38,205 nucleotides of DNA from Planctomycetota bacterium (GCA_016235145.1 JACRLV010000070.1:1096-39300); one strand, 5' to 3'. Positions 1-9,165 are shown, numbered from the stretch's first letter. Notes: a model not told the origin generated them from the sequence alone. Made by a program: numbers and translations.

Positions 1-32
1 GCGCGACGCTCGAACAGATCGGCGCCAAGTAG
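1..32 (+). CDS. C-terminal end of a truncated upstream CDS (...ATLEQIGAK*)
   Basis: Frame from base 3 reads GCG ACG CTC GAA CAG ATC GGC GCC AAG TAG; the window edge cuts the rest. Confidence 0.45.
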   Translation, partial: ATLEQIGAK

Positions 33-43
33 TGCGCCCCGTG

Positions 44-106
44 GCGTCGAATTCGCAGCGTCGGACTCCTTGCATCGAATTCGCAGCGTCGAATTCGTAG
101 CGTCGG
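44..106. repeat. Three near-identical short direct repeats containing TCGAATTCG(C/T)AGCGTCG
   Basis: gcgtcgaattcgcagcgtcgga, gcatcgaattcgcagcgtcga and gcgtcgaattcgtagcgtcgga within about 60 bp. Confidence 0.8.
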
Positions 107-126
107 ACCTCCGAGTCCGACGGGGA
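100..126. repeat. Palindromic intergenic element (copy 1), GCGTCGGACCTCCGAGTCCGACGGGGA
   Basis: Perfect 8-bp stem CGTCGGAC (101-108)/GTCCGACG (115-122); a related 27-mer occurs at 33576-33602. Confidence 0.7.
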
Positions 127-207
127 TCTTCGCCGGACAAAGAACATCTGGAGCAATAGCATCGTTATCGCCGCGGGTGCGGCATGGGTGTTCAATCGAG
201 GCCGAAA

Positions 208-567
208 ATGAAACGGGCGGTTTACACTGCGTGTGTTTCCCTAACCACACTTGGCTTGATCGCGAGCTTCGGCGGGTGCCCGCAGGCCGCCACCAATGAC
301 GCTGCCAACGCTAACGCGGACAACACCAACTCGACCGGCTCAACCAACACGAACGGGAATACGAATTCGACCGTGCTCGTGGGCGACGCGGCGGCGGGCC
401 AGACCAAGTTCACGCAAAGCTGCGTCGAGTGTCACGCCGCGTCGACGGTGAAAGCCGCAAGCGGGCGGGTCACCACGGACATGACGGCCATCTGCCGTTC
501 TTCATTCAGCATTCTCCTTACGGAGCAGGAAGTCGCCGACGTGAAGGCGTATCTGGAATCGCAGTAG
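208..567 (+). CDS. Secreted/lipoprotein c-type cytochrome-like protein
   Basis: Signal peptide with lipobox-like LIASFGGC, Asn/Thr-rich linker, heme-binding CxxCH motif (CVECH). Start taken at the internal Met (MKRAVYT) of the 184-567 ORF. Confidence 0.8.
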   Translation: MKRAVYTACVSLTTLGLIASFGGCPQAATNDAANANADNTNSTGSTNTNGNTNSTVLVGDAAAGQTKFTQSCVECHAASTVKAASGRVTTDMTAICRSSFSILLTEQEVADVKAYLESQ

Positions 568-683
568 CCGCGCGGCGTGCCGGTGCTGCGATTCGCCCAT
601 TGATGCGCAGCCAAGAATCACGCTGGACGCGGGCGGCCTGCCGACGGCTGTTGAGGCGGCCGGCAGGACGCCCGGCAGTCTGG

Positions 684-2420
684 TTAGGGACAGGGCGCGC
701 CGAATTGCGCGAGCAGGATCGCCAAGTCGATCAGGTCCACGCTGCCGTTCCGATCCTGGTCGCCATCGGCGCGGGTCGCGCCGCTCAGCGTGCCGAAGTT
801 CGATAGAAGCGTCGCCAAATCCGTCAGGTCCACGAGTTGGTCACCATTCACGTCGCCCGGGCACCGTCGCGTGAGCGATACTCCCATTCCCGGCGAAAGG
901 CGCAGGTCGATGGTTTCGGGGACGTTGGGCGCGGCTGTGCCGCTCAGCGACGCAAGCGCCGCGCCGCCGGTCGTATCGGCGCGATAAGCCCGGAGCGTGT
1001 AGGGGCCGTCACCCGTACCTACGGCGTCGAGCGTGAACTCGCCTTCGGCCGGATTGATGATCGCGCAGACGACCGGATGTCCTTCCGCTCCCAGCGCCAG
1101 GATCGCGCCTTCGGCGCCGAAGTCGTTCACGTTGTTGCCGGCGGCGTCACGCCCGATGCGCATGCCGGCGGCGTCGGTGGCGAGCACGTTTACCGGCGAA
1201 TCCACTCGGATCACCACAGTCGCCGCGGTGAGCGCCGGCGTCTCGGCGGGATACGGCGCCACGTCTTTGGGGACGAGCAGCAAGGGGTCGGACGCGAGCA
1301 CTTCATAGCCGCTGGGGCTCACGGCCAAAACGCGGCCGTTGCCGACGACAGGGTCGTAGTGTCCGCCCAGCACGCGGCCATTGTGGACGGTCGAATAGCT
1401 GAAACCGGGCGGGTCCGGGAGGGCGTTCTCATAGGGGCCGTAGGCCTGGTTGCTCTCGGCGGGACAGCAGCAGAACGGATTGAGAAATGGGTCGCGCGGG
1501 CCGAGGTCGAAAAGCCAGCGCCAGCCGTCGTTCGCGGTAACGAAGATGCCGCCATTGAGTACACCCAGCGCGTGCATGCCCGCGTGCCCGCGAAACGATG
1601 TGTAGCCGTCGAAAGGCACGTTGTCGTCGTACATTGGGTCGCAGTTGACGGCGCCGTTGGGGAGGGCTGTATTGTCCAAGATGCGGCTCTCGATGACCAG
1701 CTCGTTCCTGCCCGCCACGCGGAGGCGACCGGAGACCACAACGTCTGCACCCCCGACGGTCGTGTGTGCCCGGATGTCGATACCGAGGTCCGCCTGAGCA
1801 CGATAAATGCGGGCGCCGCGGGTAACGAACGGGAACGGCTCGCCCGGGGTATAGGTGGTCGTGGCGACCGCGAAGGCATAGGCCTCGACAAAGCCGGCCT
1901 GAGGCATGCCGCCGTTCACATCGTCGTCGATCGACACCTTGAGCGAGCGCGTCAAGTGCAATCCGGATACGCCGCCGAAGTAATCGGCGTCCGTCGGAAA
2001 GCCGGCCGGCGGCCCCTCAGGGGGGACGATGTAGGGAATACAAAGCAACTCGCTAACCTGCCCGGTGGCGGGATCCCAGCGCAGCAAGGCGGTGTTGTTG
2101 CTGTTGTTTCCGCAATAACCGGCGGCGAAGACGACACGCCCGTGCGAATCGATGATGATGTCGGTCGTGCCGCCGAATACCTCCGGCGTGGGTCCGCTGT
2201 CGCCGGACTCGAATAGTACTGAAATTTCCTCGCCGCGCAATCGGAGGAAGCGGCCGTAGTAGACTCCGCCGTTGCCAACGCGGTGAGCGGCGATCACCAG
2301 GTCACCGTCCTGGAGAACCTGCGCCGTGGCCGAACCAGTTTCTGACAACAGGGCCGCTGTCGCGATGAGCAACGCGCGACGTACGCCGGCCAGGATCGTT
2401 GCTGAACAGGTCGTCTTCAT
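684..2420 (-). CDS. Secreted protein with C-terminal dockerin type I-like repeats
   Basis: Signal peptide; C-terminal GDVNGDQLVDLTDLATLLSNFG...GDQDRNGSVDLIDLAILLAQFGAPCP; paralogue of the adjacent ORF. Confidence 0.88.
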   Translation of the reverse strand: MKTTCSATILAGVRRALLIATAALLSETGSATAQVLQDGDLVIAAHRVGNGGVYYGRFLRLRGEEISVLFESGDSGPTPEVFGGTTDIIIDSHGRVVFAAGYCGNNSNNTALLRWDPATGQVSELLCIPYIVPPEGPPAGFPTDADYFGGVSGLHLTRSLKVSIDDDVNGGMPQAGFVEAYAFAVATTTYTPGEPFPFVTRGARIYRAQADLGIDIRAHTTVGGADVVVSGRLRVAGRNELVIESRILDNTALPNGAVNCDPMYDDNVPFDGYTSFRGHAGMHALGVLNGGIFVTANDGWRWLFDLGPRDPFLNPFCCCPAESNQAYGPYENALPDPPGFSYSTVHNGRVLGGHYDPVVGNGRVLAVSPSGYEVLASDPLLLVPKDVAPYPAETPALTAATVVIRVDSPVNVLATDAAGMRIGRDAAGNNVNDFGAEGAILALGAEGHPVVCAIINPAEGEFTLDAVGTGDGPYTLRAYRADTTGGAALASLSGTAAPNVPETIDLRLSPGMGVSLTRRCPGDVNGDQLVDLTDLATLLSNFGTLSGATRADGDQDRNGSVDLIDLAILLAQFGAPCP

Positions 2421-2471
2421 GGCAAAGCTCCCAGGAACACGAACCGGCGCTGGCGAGCACTCGCCACGCCA

Positions 2472-4313
2472 TTACGGACAGAATGCACCAAAGTTGGATA
2501 ACAGCAGCGACAGATCGCTCAGATCAACCGCGGCGTCGCCGTTTAGATCGCCATCGGCCCAGGTCGCGCCGCTGAGAGCGCCGAAGTGCGATAGGAGCGT
2601 CGCCAGGTCCGTCAGATCGACAAGCTGATCGACGTTTACGTCGCCCGGACACCGTCGGGCCAGCGATACGCCCATCCCCGGCGAAAGGCGCAGATCGATG
2701 ATTTCGGCGACGCCGGGCGCCGCCGTTCCGCCCAGCGACGCAAGGGCCGCGCCGCCGGTCGTCTCGGCGCGATACGCGCGGATGGTATACGGACCGTCGC
2801 CGGTTCCGACGGCGTCCAACGTGTATGCACCCTCGGCCGGATTGATGATCGCGCAGACGACCGGATGTCCTTCCGGTCCCAGCGCGAGGATCGAGCCTTC
2901 GGCTCCGTAATCGTTCACAGGATTGCCGTCGGCGTCATATCCAATGCGCTGACCCGCAGCGTCGGTCACGAGCACGTTGATCGGAGAATCCACGCGAACG
3001 ACAACCGTCGCGCTGGCGAGTGCCGGCGTCTCGGCGGGATACGCCGCGACGTCCTTTGGGGCAAAGAGCAGTGGGTCGTTCGCAAGCACTTCATAGCCCG
3101 CCGGACTTACCGCGAAAACGCGACTGTCAGACGTGCCCAGGACGCGGCCGCCGTGGACGGTTGAGTAATTGAAGTTGGGCGGCTCCTGGAAGAACCGGTA
3201 GGGGCCGTAGTGCTGCCGGCATTCGTACCACACGCATGCGTAGGGATTCAAGAACGGCCCGCGCGCGGCGAGGTCGAACAACCACGGGAAGCCCGCCGCG
3301 CCGCTGTTGGAGCAGGCAAAGATGCCGCCGTTGAGCACACCCAGGGACATGATGCCGGTGAGTCCGCGGAAACTCGACTCGCCATCCCACGGCACGTTGT
3401 CGTCGTGCGCGGGACCGCAGTCGGCGCTGCCGTTGGCGATGTCCGTGTTGTCCAGGACGCCGGAGGGCACGGCCAGCTCGTTGCGGCCGGCGACGCGCAG
3501 GCTTCCGGAGACCAGGACGTCCGCGCCACCCACGGTTGTGCGGGCGCGGATGTCGATGCCGAGATCGGCTTCGGCGCGATAGATATTGCTGCCGCCGGCG
3601 ATGGCGTAGTAGGTGGCCCGATCGTCCGTGAACAGCAATGGCCGGCCGTCGGAATGCTCGATGAACGCAAAGCCCGGCTCGAACTCGCCGGTGTCAGGCC
3701 GGTATCGCAACGCCGCCAAGCGCATCGGCGGCGTTTGCGGGTTGACGTAGCGGACCGCGAAGGCGTAGGCCTCGACATAGCCCGCCTGGGGCATGCCGCC
3801 GTTGACGTCATCATCGATCGACACCCGCAGTGAGCGCGTCAGGTGCAGTCCGAAAATGCCGTCAAAGTGGGTGGCGTCGATCGGGAATCCCGGCGGCGGC
3901 CCTCCGGGCGGCACGATGTTCGGGAGGCATAGCAGTTGGCTGACCAGCCCAGTGGCCGGATCCCAGCGAAGCAGCGCGGTGTTGTTGGGGCTGTTGCCGC
4001 AGGGGCCGGCGGTGAAGACAACACGGCCCGCCGAGTCGATCAGGAAGTCGCCAACGCCTTCGAAGTCGTAGCCGCTGTTAGCCGGCTCCTCGAAGAGGAT
4101 CGTGACATTCTGACCCCGCACGCGCAAGAAGCGGCCGCCATATTGGCCGCCAGGGTCCTGACGGAGGACGTTGACGACCAGGTCGCCGTCTTGAAGGACT
4201 TGTGCGACCGCGGGTTCCGATCCGGATAGAAAGGCCGGCGCCAGGGCGAGTAACGCGCGGAGCGCGGTGATTCGCGTTGCGGGAAAAAACGCCCGGAGGG
4301 TTGTGGTCGGCAT
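2472..4313 (-). CDS. Secreted protein with C-terminal dockerin type I-like repeats (tandem paralogue)
   Basis: Extensive identity with 684-2420, e.g. AQVLQDGDLV, LHLTRSL(K/R)VSIDDDVNGGMPQAG, HPVVCAIINPAEG. Start at MPTTTLR (cat 4311-4313). Confidence 0.88.
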   Translation of the reverse strand: MPTTTLRAFFPATRITALRALLALAPAFLSGSEPAVAQVLQDGDLVVNVLRQDPGGQYGGRFLRVRGQNVTILFEEPANSGYDFEGVGDFLIDSAGRVVFTAGPCGNSPNNTALLRWDPATGLVSQLLCLPNIVPPGGPPPGFPIDATHFDGIFGLHLTRSLRVSIDDDVNGGMPQAGYVEAYAFAVRYVNPQTPPMRLAALRYRPDTGEFEPGFAFIEHSDGRPLLFTDDRATYYAIAGGSNIYRAEADLGIDIRARTTVGGADVLVSGSLRVAGRNELAVPSGVLDNTDIANGSADCGPAHDDNVPWDGESSFRGLTGIMSLGVLNGGIFACSNSGAAGFPWLFDLAARGPFLNPYACVWYECRQHYGPYRFFQEPPNFNYSTVHGGRVLGTSDSRVFAVSPAGYEVLANDPLLFAPKDVAAYPAETPALASATVVVRVDSPINVLVTDAAGQRIGYDADGNPVNDYGAEGSILALGPEGHPVVCAIINPAEGAYTLDAVGTGDGPYTIRAYRAETTGGAALASLGGTAAPGVAEIIDLRLSPGMGVSLARRCPGDVNVDQLVDLTDLATLLSHFGALSGATWADGDLNGDAAVDLSDLSLLLSNFGAFCP

Positions 4314-4826
4314 GATCAGGCTCCCGGTTTCCGGGCAAGGGGGCAATCTCGATTACATTGGCCAATTCGAAACTCCACGCGTTCACGTAGACCAGTCAAG
4401 GCAATCTGGCTAGGGCGGGCGCCAGGTCGGACCCGCATTTGCGCGCGCGAGCCGTTACCGACGCTAGAACCCTGCGAGCTGGAGGCTCTCGAAATTTCGC
4501 ACGCCGCATCACCCGTTTTGCCCGCTGGCGCAGCGGGCGTCGTCGCCAACAGCGTATTGGCGGCGGCAAGGAGCAGAATTGCTTGGTTCGTCGCAGATTC
4601 CCGGCTCTTGGAATGGCAGTGCGAGCGGCCGGTAGGGGCGTATGCCACGGACTTGTCGTCCGCTGAAGGCCGCGTGATCTCGAGTGCGCTCAATCTCACC
4701 GTCGCACCTGTGGGTGGCGACGCCCGCGGCGTGATCGATAAACGAGACCGTCCGAGCCCGTTGTCAGGCTCGTGATGCAGACGAAAAAATGCTGGGTGGC
4801 CCCGAACGTCGAGACTGATTGTAATG

Positions 4827-4861
4827 GAATTCACGGACGCAATGCAAGCCCCCGTGAATTC
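4827..4861. repeat. Perfect 10-bp inverted repeat GAATTCACGG-N15-CCGTGAATTC
   Basis: Arms 4827-4836 and 4852-4861 are exact reverse complements. Confidence 0.9.
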
Positions 4862-4952
4862 GGTTCTTCGGACGTGCACCCGCCTCCAAGTGTGCGGCCG
4901 TGGATCGAGGGGATGCTCCAAGCTGGGCGTCTGCGATCTGACCGTCATTCTG

Positions 4953-5365
4953 CCCTGTGAATTGAAAACGCTGTCCTATCTCAGGGCGGCCTTGATCGGC
5001 TTCTGCGTGGCCCGGGCGGCCAGCAACGCGCTGGTGTCGGTGACGGCGAGGGCGGCCTGCGCGCCGCGCACGGCCTGGACCACGTCGAAACCAACATCTC
5101 GAATTACTATCTCGGCGACGAAATCCCGGGCAAGTACGAGAGGATGTTGATCGCCCTGCCGCCGGAAGAGCGGCACGGCGTCGCCCAACTCGACCCGGCG
5201 GGCACGGTTCAACTGCTGAGAGGCTTGGCCGCGAAAGCCAATCTGGCCCGCATCCCAAAACACCCGCGCGGCCCGAAGAAACCAAAACCTCGCCGAGCAC
5301 CTTTCGCCCTGGCCAAGCAGGTGTCGACAGTTCGATTGTTGGCCAATGAAAAACAACAGAAGTGA
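4953..5365 (+). pseudogene. Degraded IS4-type transposase C-terminal fragment, frameshifted
   Basis: LPCELKTLSYLRAALIGFCVARAASNALVSVTARAA, then in another frame LRAAHGLDHVETNISNYYLGDEIPGKYERMLIALPPEE...ANLARIPKHPRGPKKPKPRR...QVSTVRLLA. The pattern matches IS4-family C-termini (HG...E..SxYYLxDEI..TY.GM; KHPRGPKKP; VSTARLL). Apparent 1-nt loss near 5056. Confidence 0.78.
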
Positions 5366-5426
5366 CACGTTCAAAGGGCTGGGTGAACTCGTCCCACCAA
5401 TTCATGGTGTTGGGCGAACCGCGGAT

Positions 5427-5443
5427 GGTGGGCCCAGCCCACC
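5427..5443. repeat. Short perfect hairpin GGTGGGC-CCA-GCCCACC
   Basis: 7-bp perfect arms in the intergenic segment between the transposase remnant and the YcxB-like gene. Confidence 0.5.
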
Positions 5444-5465
5444 GTACAAATTACAATCGATTTCT

Positions 5466-6119
5466 CTATTTCGCACTGTCCGTTCGCGCAAGTTCCAAGA
5501 GCGGCAGCATCCTTGCCTCGAACGGCTTTCCGCACTGCGGGCAGACAGGTGACGTTGCAGCCCGTCGGTCTCCGCCGCAACTGACGCACTCAAGGCGAAG
5601 GAGTCGACGACCGCGAACTTTGTCTCTGACGAATTCTCTCTGGCGTGCAGTGAGTAGCGGGAACGGAATAATGACGCCCGGGTTCTCGTTGCGCGTGACG
5701 AGCATCCAGAATTCACGATCCCTCCGAATCGTAGCGAACAGAATCCAACGCATGAAGTAATCGCCCCAATTCGAGAGCAAGTGCACACCCTCGGTTGAGA
5801 ATCGGACGCGGATGTCAGTGAACTCCAGTTCCTGCTGAATCACCTCAAGCTGCGAACACAGGGTCAGGTACCCGACGATTGCGCGAACGCCTACGAACGC
5901 GGAAAGCAGCCACGCAGACGCACTGATCGCCGTGACCGGCGAGTAGCACTGGAAGATGAGCGCCAGACCCAGCAAGATCGAAAACGTAAAACCCGAGCGA
6001 AGGCCGGACGAGCGCCACCACACCCGTTTGGCGCAGCGGACCCGGGCGTCCCACGGCAGGGAATATTGGATTTCAAACTCGGTGAATTCCCTCTCGGGGC
6101 TGTCCGGCGTCGCGGCCAT
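5466..6119 (-). CDS. YcxB-like membrane protein with C-terminal zinc ribbon
   Basis: Two hydrophobic helices, a YcxB-like C-terminal domain (WILFATIRRDREFWMLVTRNENPGVIIPFPLLTARQREFV), then CVSCGG...CPQCGKPFE. Start at MAATPDS (cat 6117-6119). Confidence 0.65.
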   Translation of the reverse strand: MAATPDSPEREFTEFEIQYSLPWDARVRCAKRVWWRSSGLRSGFTFSILLGLALIFQCYSPVTAISASAWLLSAFVGVRAIVGYLTLCSQLEVIQQELEFTDIRVRFSTEGVHLLSNWGDYFMRWILFATIRRDREFWMLVTRNENPGVIIPFPLLTARQREFVRDKVRGRRLLRLECVSCGGDRRAATSPVCPQCGKPFEARMLPLLELARTDSAK

Positions 6120-6316
6120 CTTTTTCTCACGACGAGCCAATGAAACGTGAAGAAGCGACAGATCCCAAACGGCTGAAACCTGCCCTCCGTGTTGGTATTG
6201 GGCAGGGTGCGGCCGCTGTCCAGCTATTGTGCGCAGCGTAGGCAAACGGCCGCGGCGTGCAATGCGGAGACGGGCAGGTTCCATCCCGCCTGAACCTGTT
6301 ATCCCTGCAATTGCGT

Positions 6317-6344
6317 GGAACCAAACCGGTGCACGGGGGTCTAA
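6317..6344 (+). promoter_or_regulatory. Candidate ECF-sigma-type promoter: GGAACC-N16-GTCTAA
   Basis: -35-like GGAACC at 6317-6322 and -10-like GTCTAA at 6339-6344 with 16-nt spacing, 79 nt upstream of the VIT-VWA start. Confidence 0.5.
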
Positions 6345-6423
6345 TACTCCAGAAGCACGTGTGGCGGCGCCGTCGGGTGGACAGGGTTCCCGGCGGCGCT
6401 GCCGGCACGGCCTGGAGAATGTC

Positions 6424-8658
6424 ATGAATGCAAGCCGGGGTCTCGCCGGACGGCCGATTTTGGGACTCGCGTTCACGCTCGCCATCGTCGCCGTCGGCTA
6501 TGGGCAGGGGACGATCGTAATCCGCGAGCCGGTTCCGCACCCGCGGTTTCCGCAACGGGTGACGACCACGCCGCTGACGGTCAAGTACCAGCGAATCAAC
6601 GTGGAGATCACGGACGGCGTCGCGGTCACCAACGTGCAGCAGACCTTCCTTAATCCGCTCGGCACGCAGGTCGAGGGCACGTACGTCTTCCCGCTGCCGG
6701 ACGACGTGGCGGTCGGCGATTTCTCGATGACCATCGACGGCAAGACGCTGAAAGGCGAGGTGCTGGAGAAGGACAAGGCCCGCCAGACGTACGAGGAGAT
6801 CGTCCGCCGCACGCGCGACCCGGGCCTGCTCGAGTTTCTGGGCAATCGGCTTTACCAGGCGAGCATCTTCCCGATCCGGCCGGGCGGGCAGCTCGACGTG
6901 CGGATTCAGTATTCGGCCCCGCTCCAGGAGCAGGGCGGACTCGGTTCGTATCAGCACCCGCTGCGGACGCAGGCCCAGACGGCGGGCACGATCGACGAGC
7001 TGAGCATTCTCGTGAAACTGCACAGCACGCAGCCTCTCACGAGCGTCTTCTGCCCGACGCACACGTGCGCGATCTCGCGGCCCAACGATCGCGACGCGAC
7101 CGTTTCCTTCGAGCAGACGCACTTCCGGCCGGAGCGGGATTTCGTGCTCTATTACCAGCGATCGGATTCGCAATTCGGGCTCTCGCTGCTGACGCACCGG
7201 CAGGCGGGGGAGGACGGGTATTTCCTCCTGCGGCTCTCGCCGCGCGTCGAACTCGCGGATGCGCAGATTCAACCCAAGGACATCGCATTCGTCATCGACA
7301 CTTCGGGCTCGATGAACGGCGAGAAGCTGGCACAGACGAAGCGCGCCCTGAAATTCTGCATCAACAGCCTGCGAGCCGGTGATCGCTTCAACATCTTCGG
7401 TTTCTCGACCGACGTGCGCTCGTTCCGCGAGAGCCTTGTCTCCGTGGATGACGAGTTGAAAAGCGCCGCGGTGCAGTATGCCGACAAGCTCGAAGCCGTC
7501 GGCGGCACGAACATCCACCAGGCGCTGCTGGCGGCGCTGGCGGCCGACCCGCGCGACGCAAGCCGCCCCTACCTGATCGTTTTCATGACGGACGGCCAGC
7601 CGACCGTCGACGTGACCGATCCCAATCAGATTCTGAAATCCGTGGCTGAGAAGAACGCGCAGCGCGTGCGGTTTCACGTGTTCGGCGTCGGCACCGACGT
7701 GAACACGCACCTGCTCGACAAGCTCGCCGAGGACACGCGCGGGGCGCGTGACTACTGCGTCGAGGGCGAAGATCTGGAGATCAAGCTCGGCGGATTCGTC
7801 GGCCGGCTCAGCAGCCCGGTGCTCACCGACCTGAAGCTGGCGCTCGAAGGACTGGGAGCGACCGACGTCTATCCGCAGCAATTGCCCGATCTGTTCCGCG
7901 GCGGCGACCTGGTCGTGATGGGCCGCTATCGCGAGAGCGGCCAGCGGCTGGTGCGGTTGAGCGGGCAGCTCCGCGGCGAGCGGAAACAGCTTGATTTTGA
8001 AGGGGATTTCTCCGCCAAGCAGATCGGCAACGATTTCTTGCCGCGGCTGTGGGCGAATCGTAAGGTCGCTTTCCTGCTCGACGAAATCCGCCTGCGCGGC
8101 TCGAACAAGGAACTGGTCGATGAGGTCGTGCGGCTGGCGAAACGCTTCGGAATCGTGACGCCGTACACGTCGTCGCTGATTCTGGAAGACGATCGGCCGG
8201 TGGCGGCCGGTCCGCCGCCGATAATGCCACGGCGGCCTGGCAAGGCGGCGCCGGCCGGCGGCCGTGGCGGCGGCGGAGTAATCGGCGGCGGCGGCCGGTT
8301 TGGTGGCGCCGAGCCCGCCAGTCCCGCGGCAAGCGGCGAAGCAGCGGTGCAACTCTCCCGCCGGCTGCGCGACGCAAAATCCAAGGAATCGATCGTGCCC
8401 GCGGAAAGCCAGGACGAGGAAGCCGGCTTGCAGCGCCGCAGCGTCGGCGACAGGACTTTCGTGCTCGAAGACGGGCGCTACACCGATCTGAGCTGGGACC
8501 GCAAAGCCAAACCCGAGCGCGTGGTCGCGTTCAGCGACGCGTATTTCGAGCTGCTGAGAAAGCACGAGGCGCTCGCGAAGTATCTGGCGCTGGGCGATCG
8601 CGTGCTGGTGGTGCTGGACGGCAAGGCCTACGAGATCGTGCCCGCCGAGAAACCGTAG
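6424..8658 (+). CDS. VIT domain + von Willebrand factor A domain secreted protein
   Basis: Signal peptide; VIT-like N-terminal part (VEITDGVAVTNVQQTFLNPLGTQVEGTYVFPLPDDVAVGDFSMTIDGKTLKGEVLEKDKARQTYE); VWA MIDAS (FVIDTSGSMNGEK, GGTNIHQAL, MTDGQP); Gly-rich linker. Confidence 0.92.
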   Translation: MNASRGLAGRPILGLAFTLAIVAVGYGQGTIVIREPVPHPRFPQRVTTTPLTVKYQRINVEITDGVAVTNVQQTFLNPLGTQVEGTYVFPLPDDVAVGDFSMTIDGKTLKGEVLEKDKARQTYEEIVRRTRDPGLLEFLGNRLYQASIFPIRPGGQLDVRIQYSAPLQEQGGLGSYQHPLRTQAQTAGTIDELSILVKLHSTQPLTSVFCPTHTCAISRPNDRDATVSFEQTHFRPERDFVLYYQRSDSQFGLSLLTHRQAGEDGYFLLRLSPRVELADAQIQPKDIAFVIDTSGSMNGEKLAQTKRALKFCINSLRAGDRFNIFGFSTDVRSFRESLVSVDDELKSAAVQYADKLEAVGGTNIHQALLAALAADPRDASRPYLIVFMTDGQPTVDVTDPNQILKSVAEKNAQRVRFHVFGVGTDVNTHLLDKLAEDTRGARDYCVEGEDLEIKLGGFVGRLSSPVLTDLKLALEGLGATDVYPQQLPDLFRGGDLVVMGRYRESGQRLVRLSGQLRGERKQLDFEGDFSAKQIGNDFLPRLWANRKVAFLLDEIRLRGSNKELVDEVVRLAKRFGIVTPYTSSLILEDDRPVAAGPPPIMPRRPGKAAPAGGRGGGGVIGGGGRFGGAEPASPAASGEAAVQLSRRLRDAKSKESIVPAESQDEEAGLQRRSVGDRTFVLEDGRYTDLSWDRKAKPERVVAFSDAYFELLRKHEALAKYLALGDRVLVVLDGKAYEIVPAEKP

Positions 8659-9165
8659 GCGGCCTGCAACCGATCGAAACGACGACGCCGCGCATCGGCC
8701 TTGGCTTTCCGCCGGGGCCGATTGCGTTCATGCGCCGGGAATGGCGCGACCCTTGGAGGCGCAAGTCCTCTGTGGGCCGTGATGACCAGACCACACGCCG
8801 AAGGCACGGGCGTCCCCCGCGAGGTGGAATCCGACGGTAGCGTGGGCGTCCTCGCCCGCGAGCCCACAAAAACCCGGACTCGACGAACAAGAATCGGAAC
8901 CAAAGCCGACACGGCTGGGCAACCCGGCAATCGATGGGAAGATCCCGAAGTCACTCGGGGACGCGAGCGAGGCGCCGCAAGGCCAAAAGACGCGGGGGGA
9001 ATGACGCCGCCGGTTCCTGACTTGGTTTGGTTGTGGGGCGATGCGGAGAGTGCAAGGTAGGGTTTCCCCTATTTTGTTTCCCGATTGACGATTTCTGTTG
9101 CTGCGACAGGCAGTGCGCGCGATAATTGAATGTGTCGCAGCCACTCCTGGTGAGTCAGCACATGC

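Noticed and set aside
837-2216. 459-aa plus-strand ORF
   Set aside because: Antisense shadow of the dockerin-tailed gene 684-2420; no domain signal and no signal peptide.
4316-4948. 210-aa minus-strand ORF upstream of the duplicated dockerin genes
   Set aside because: No recognisable motif, overlaps the start of the 2472-4313 gene and the inverted repeat; probably chance frame in non-coding DNA.
6127-8565. 812-aa minus-strand ORF opposite the VIT-VWA gene
   Set aside because: Antisense shadow of a well-supported coding gene in high-GC DNA; no recognisable domain, and composition is rich in Arg/Ala/His as expected for a shadow frame.
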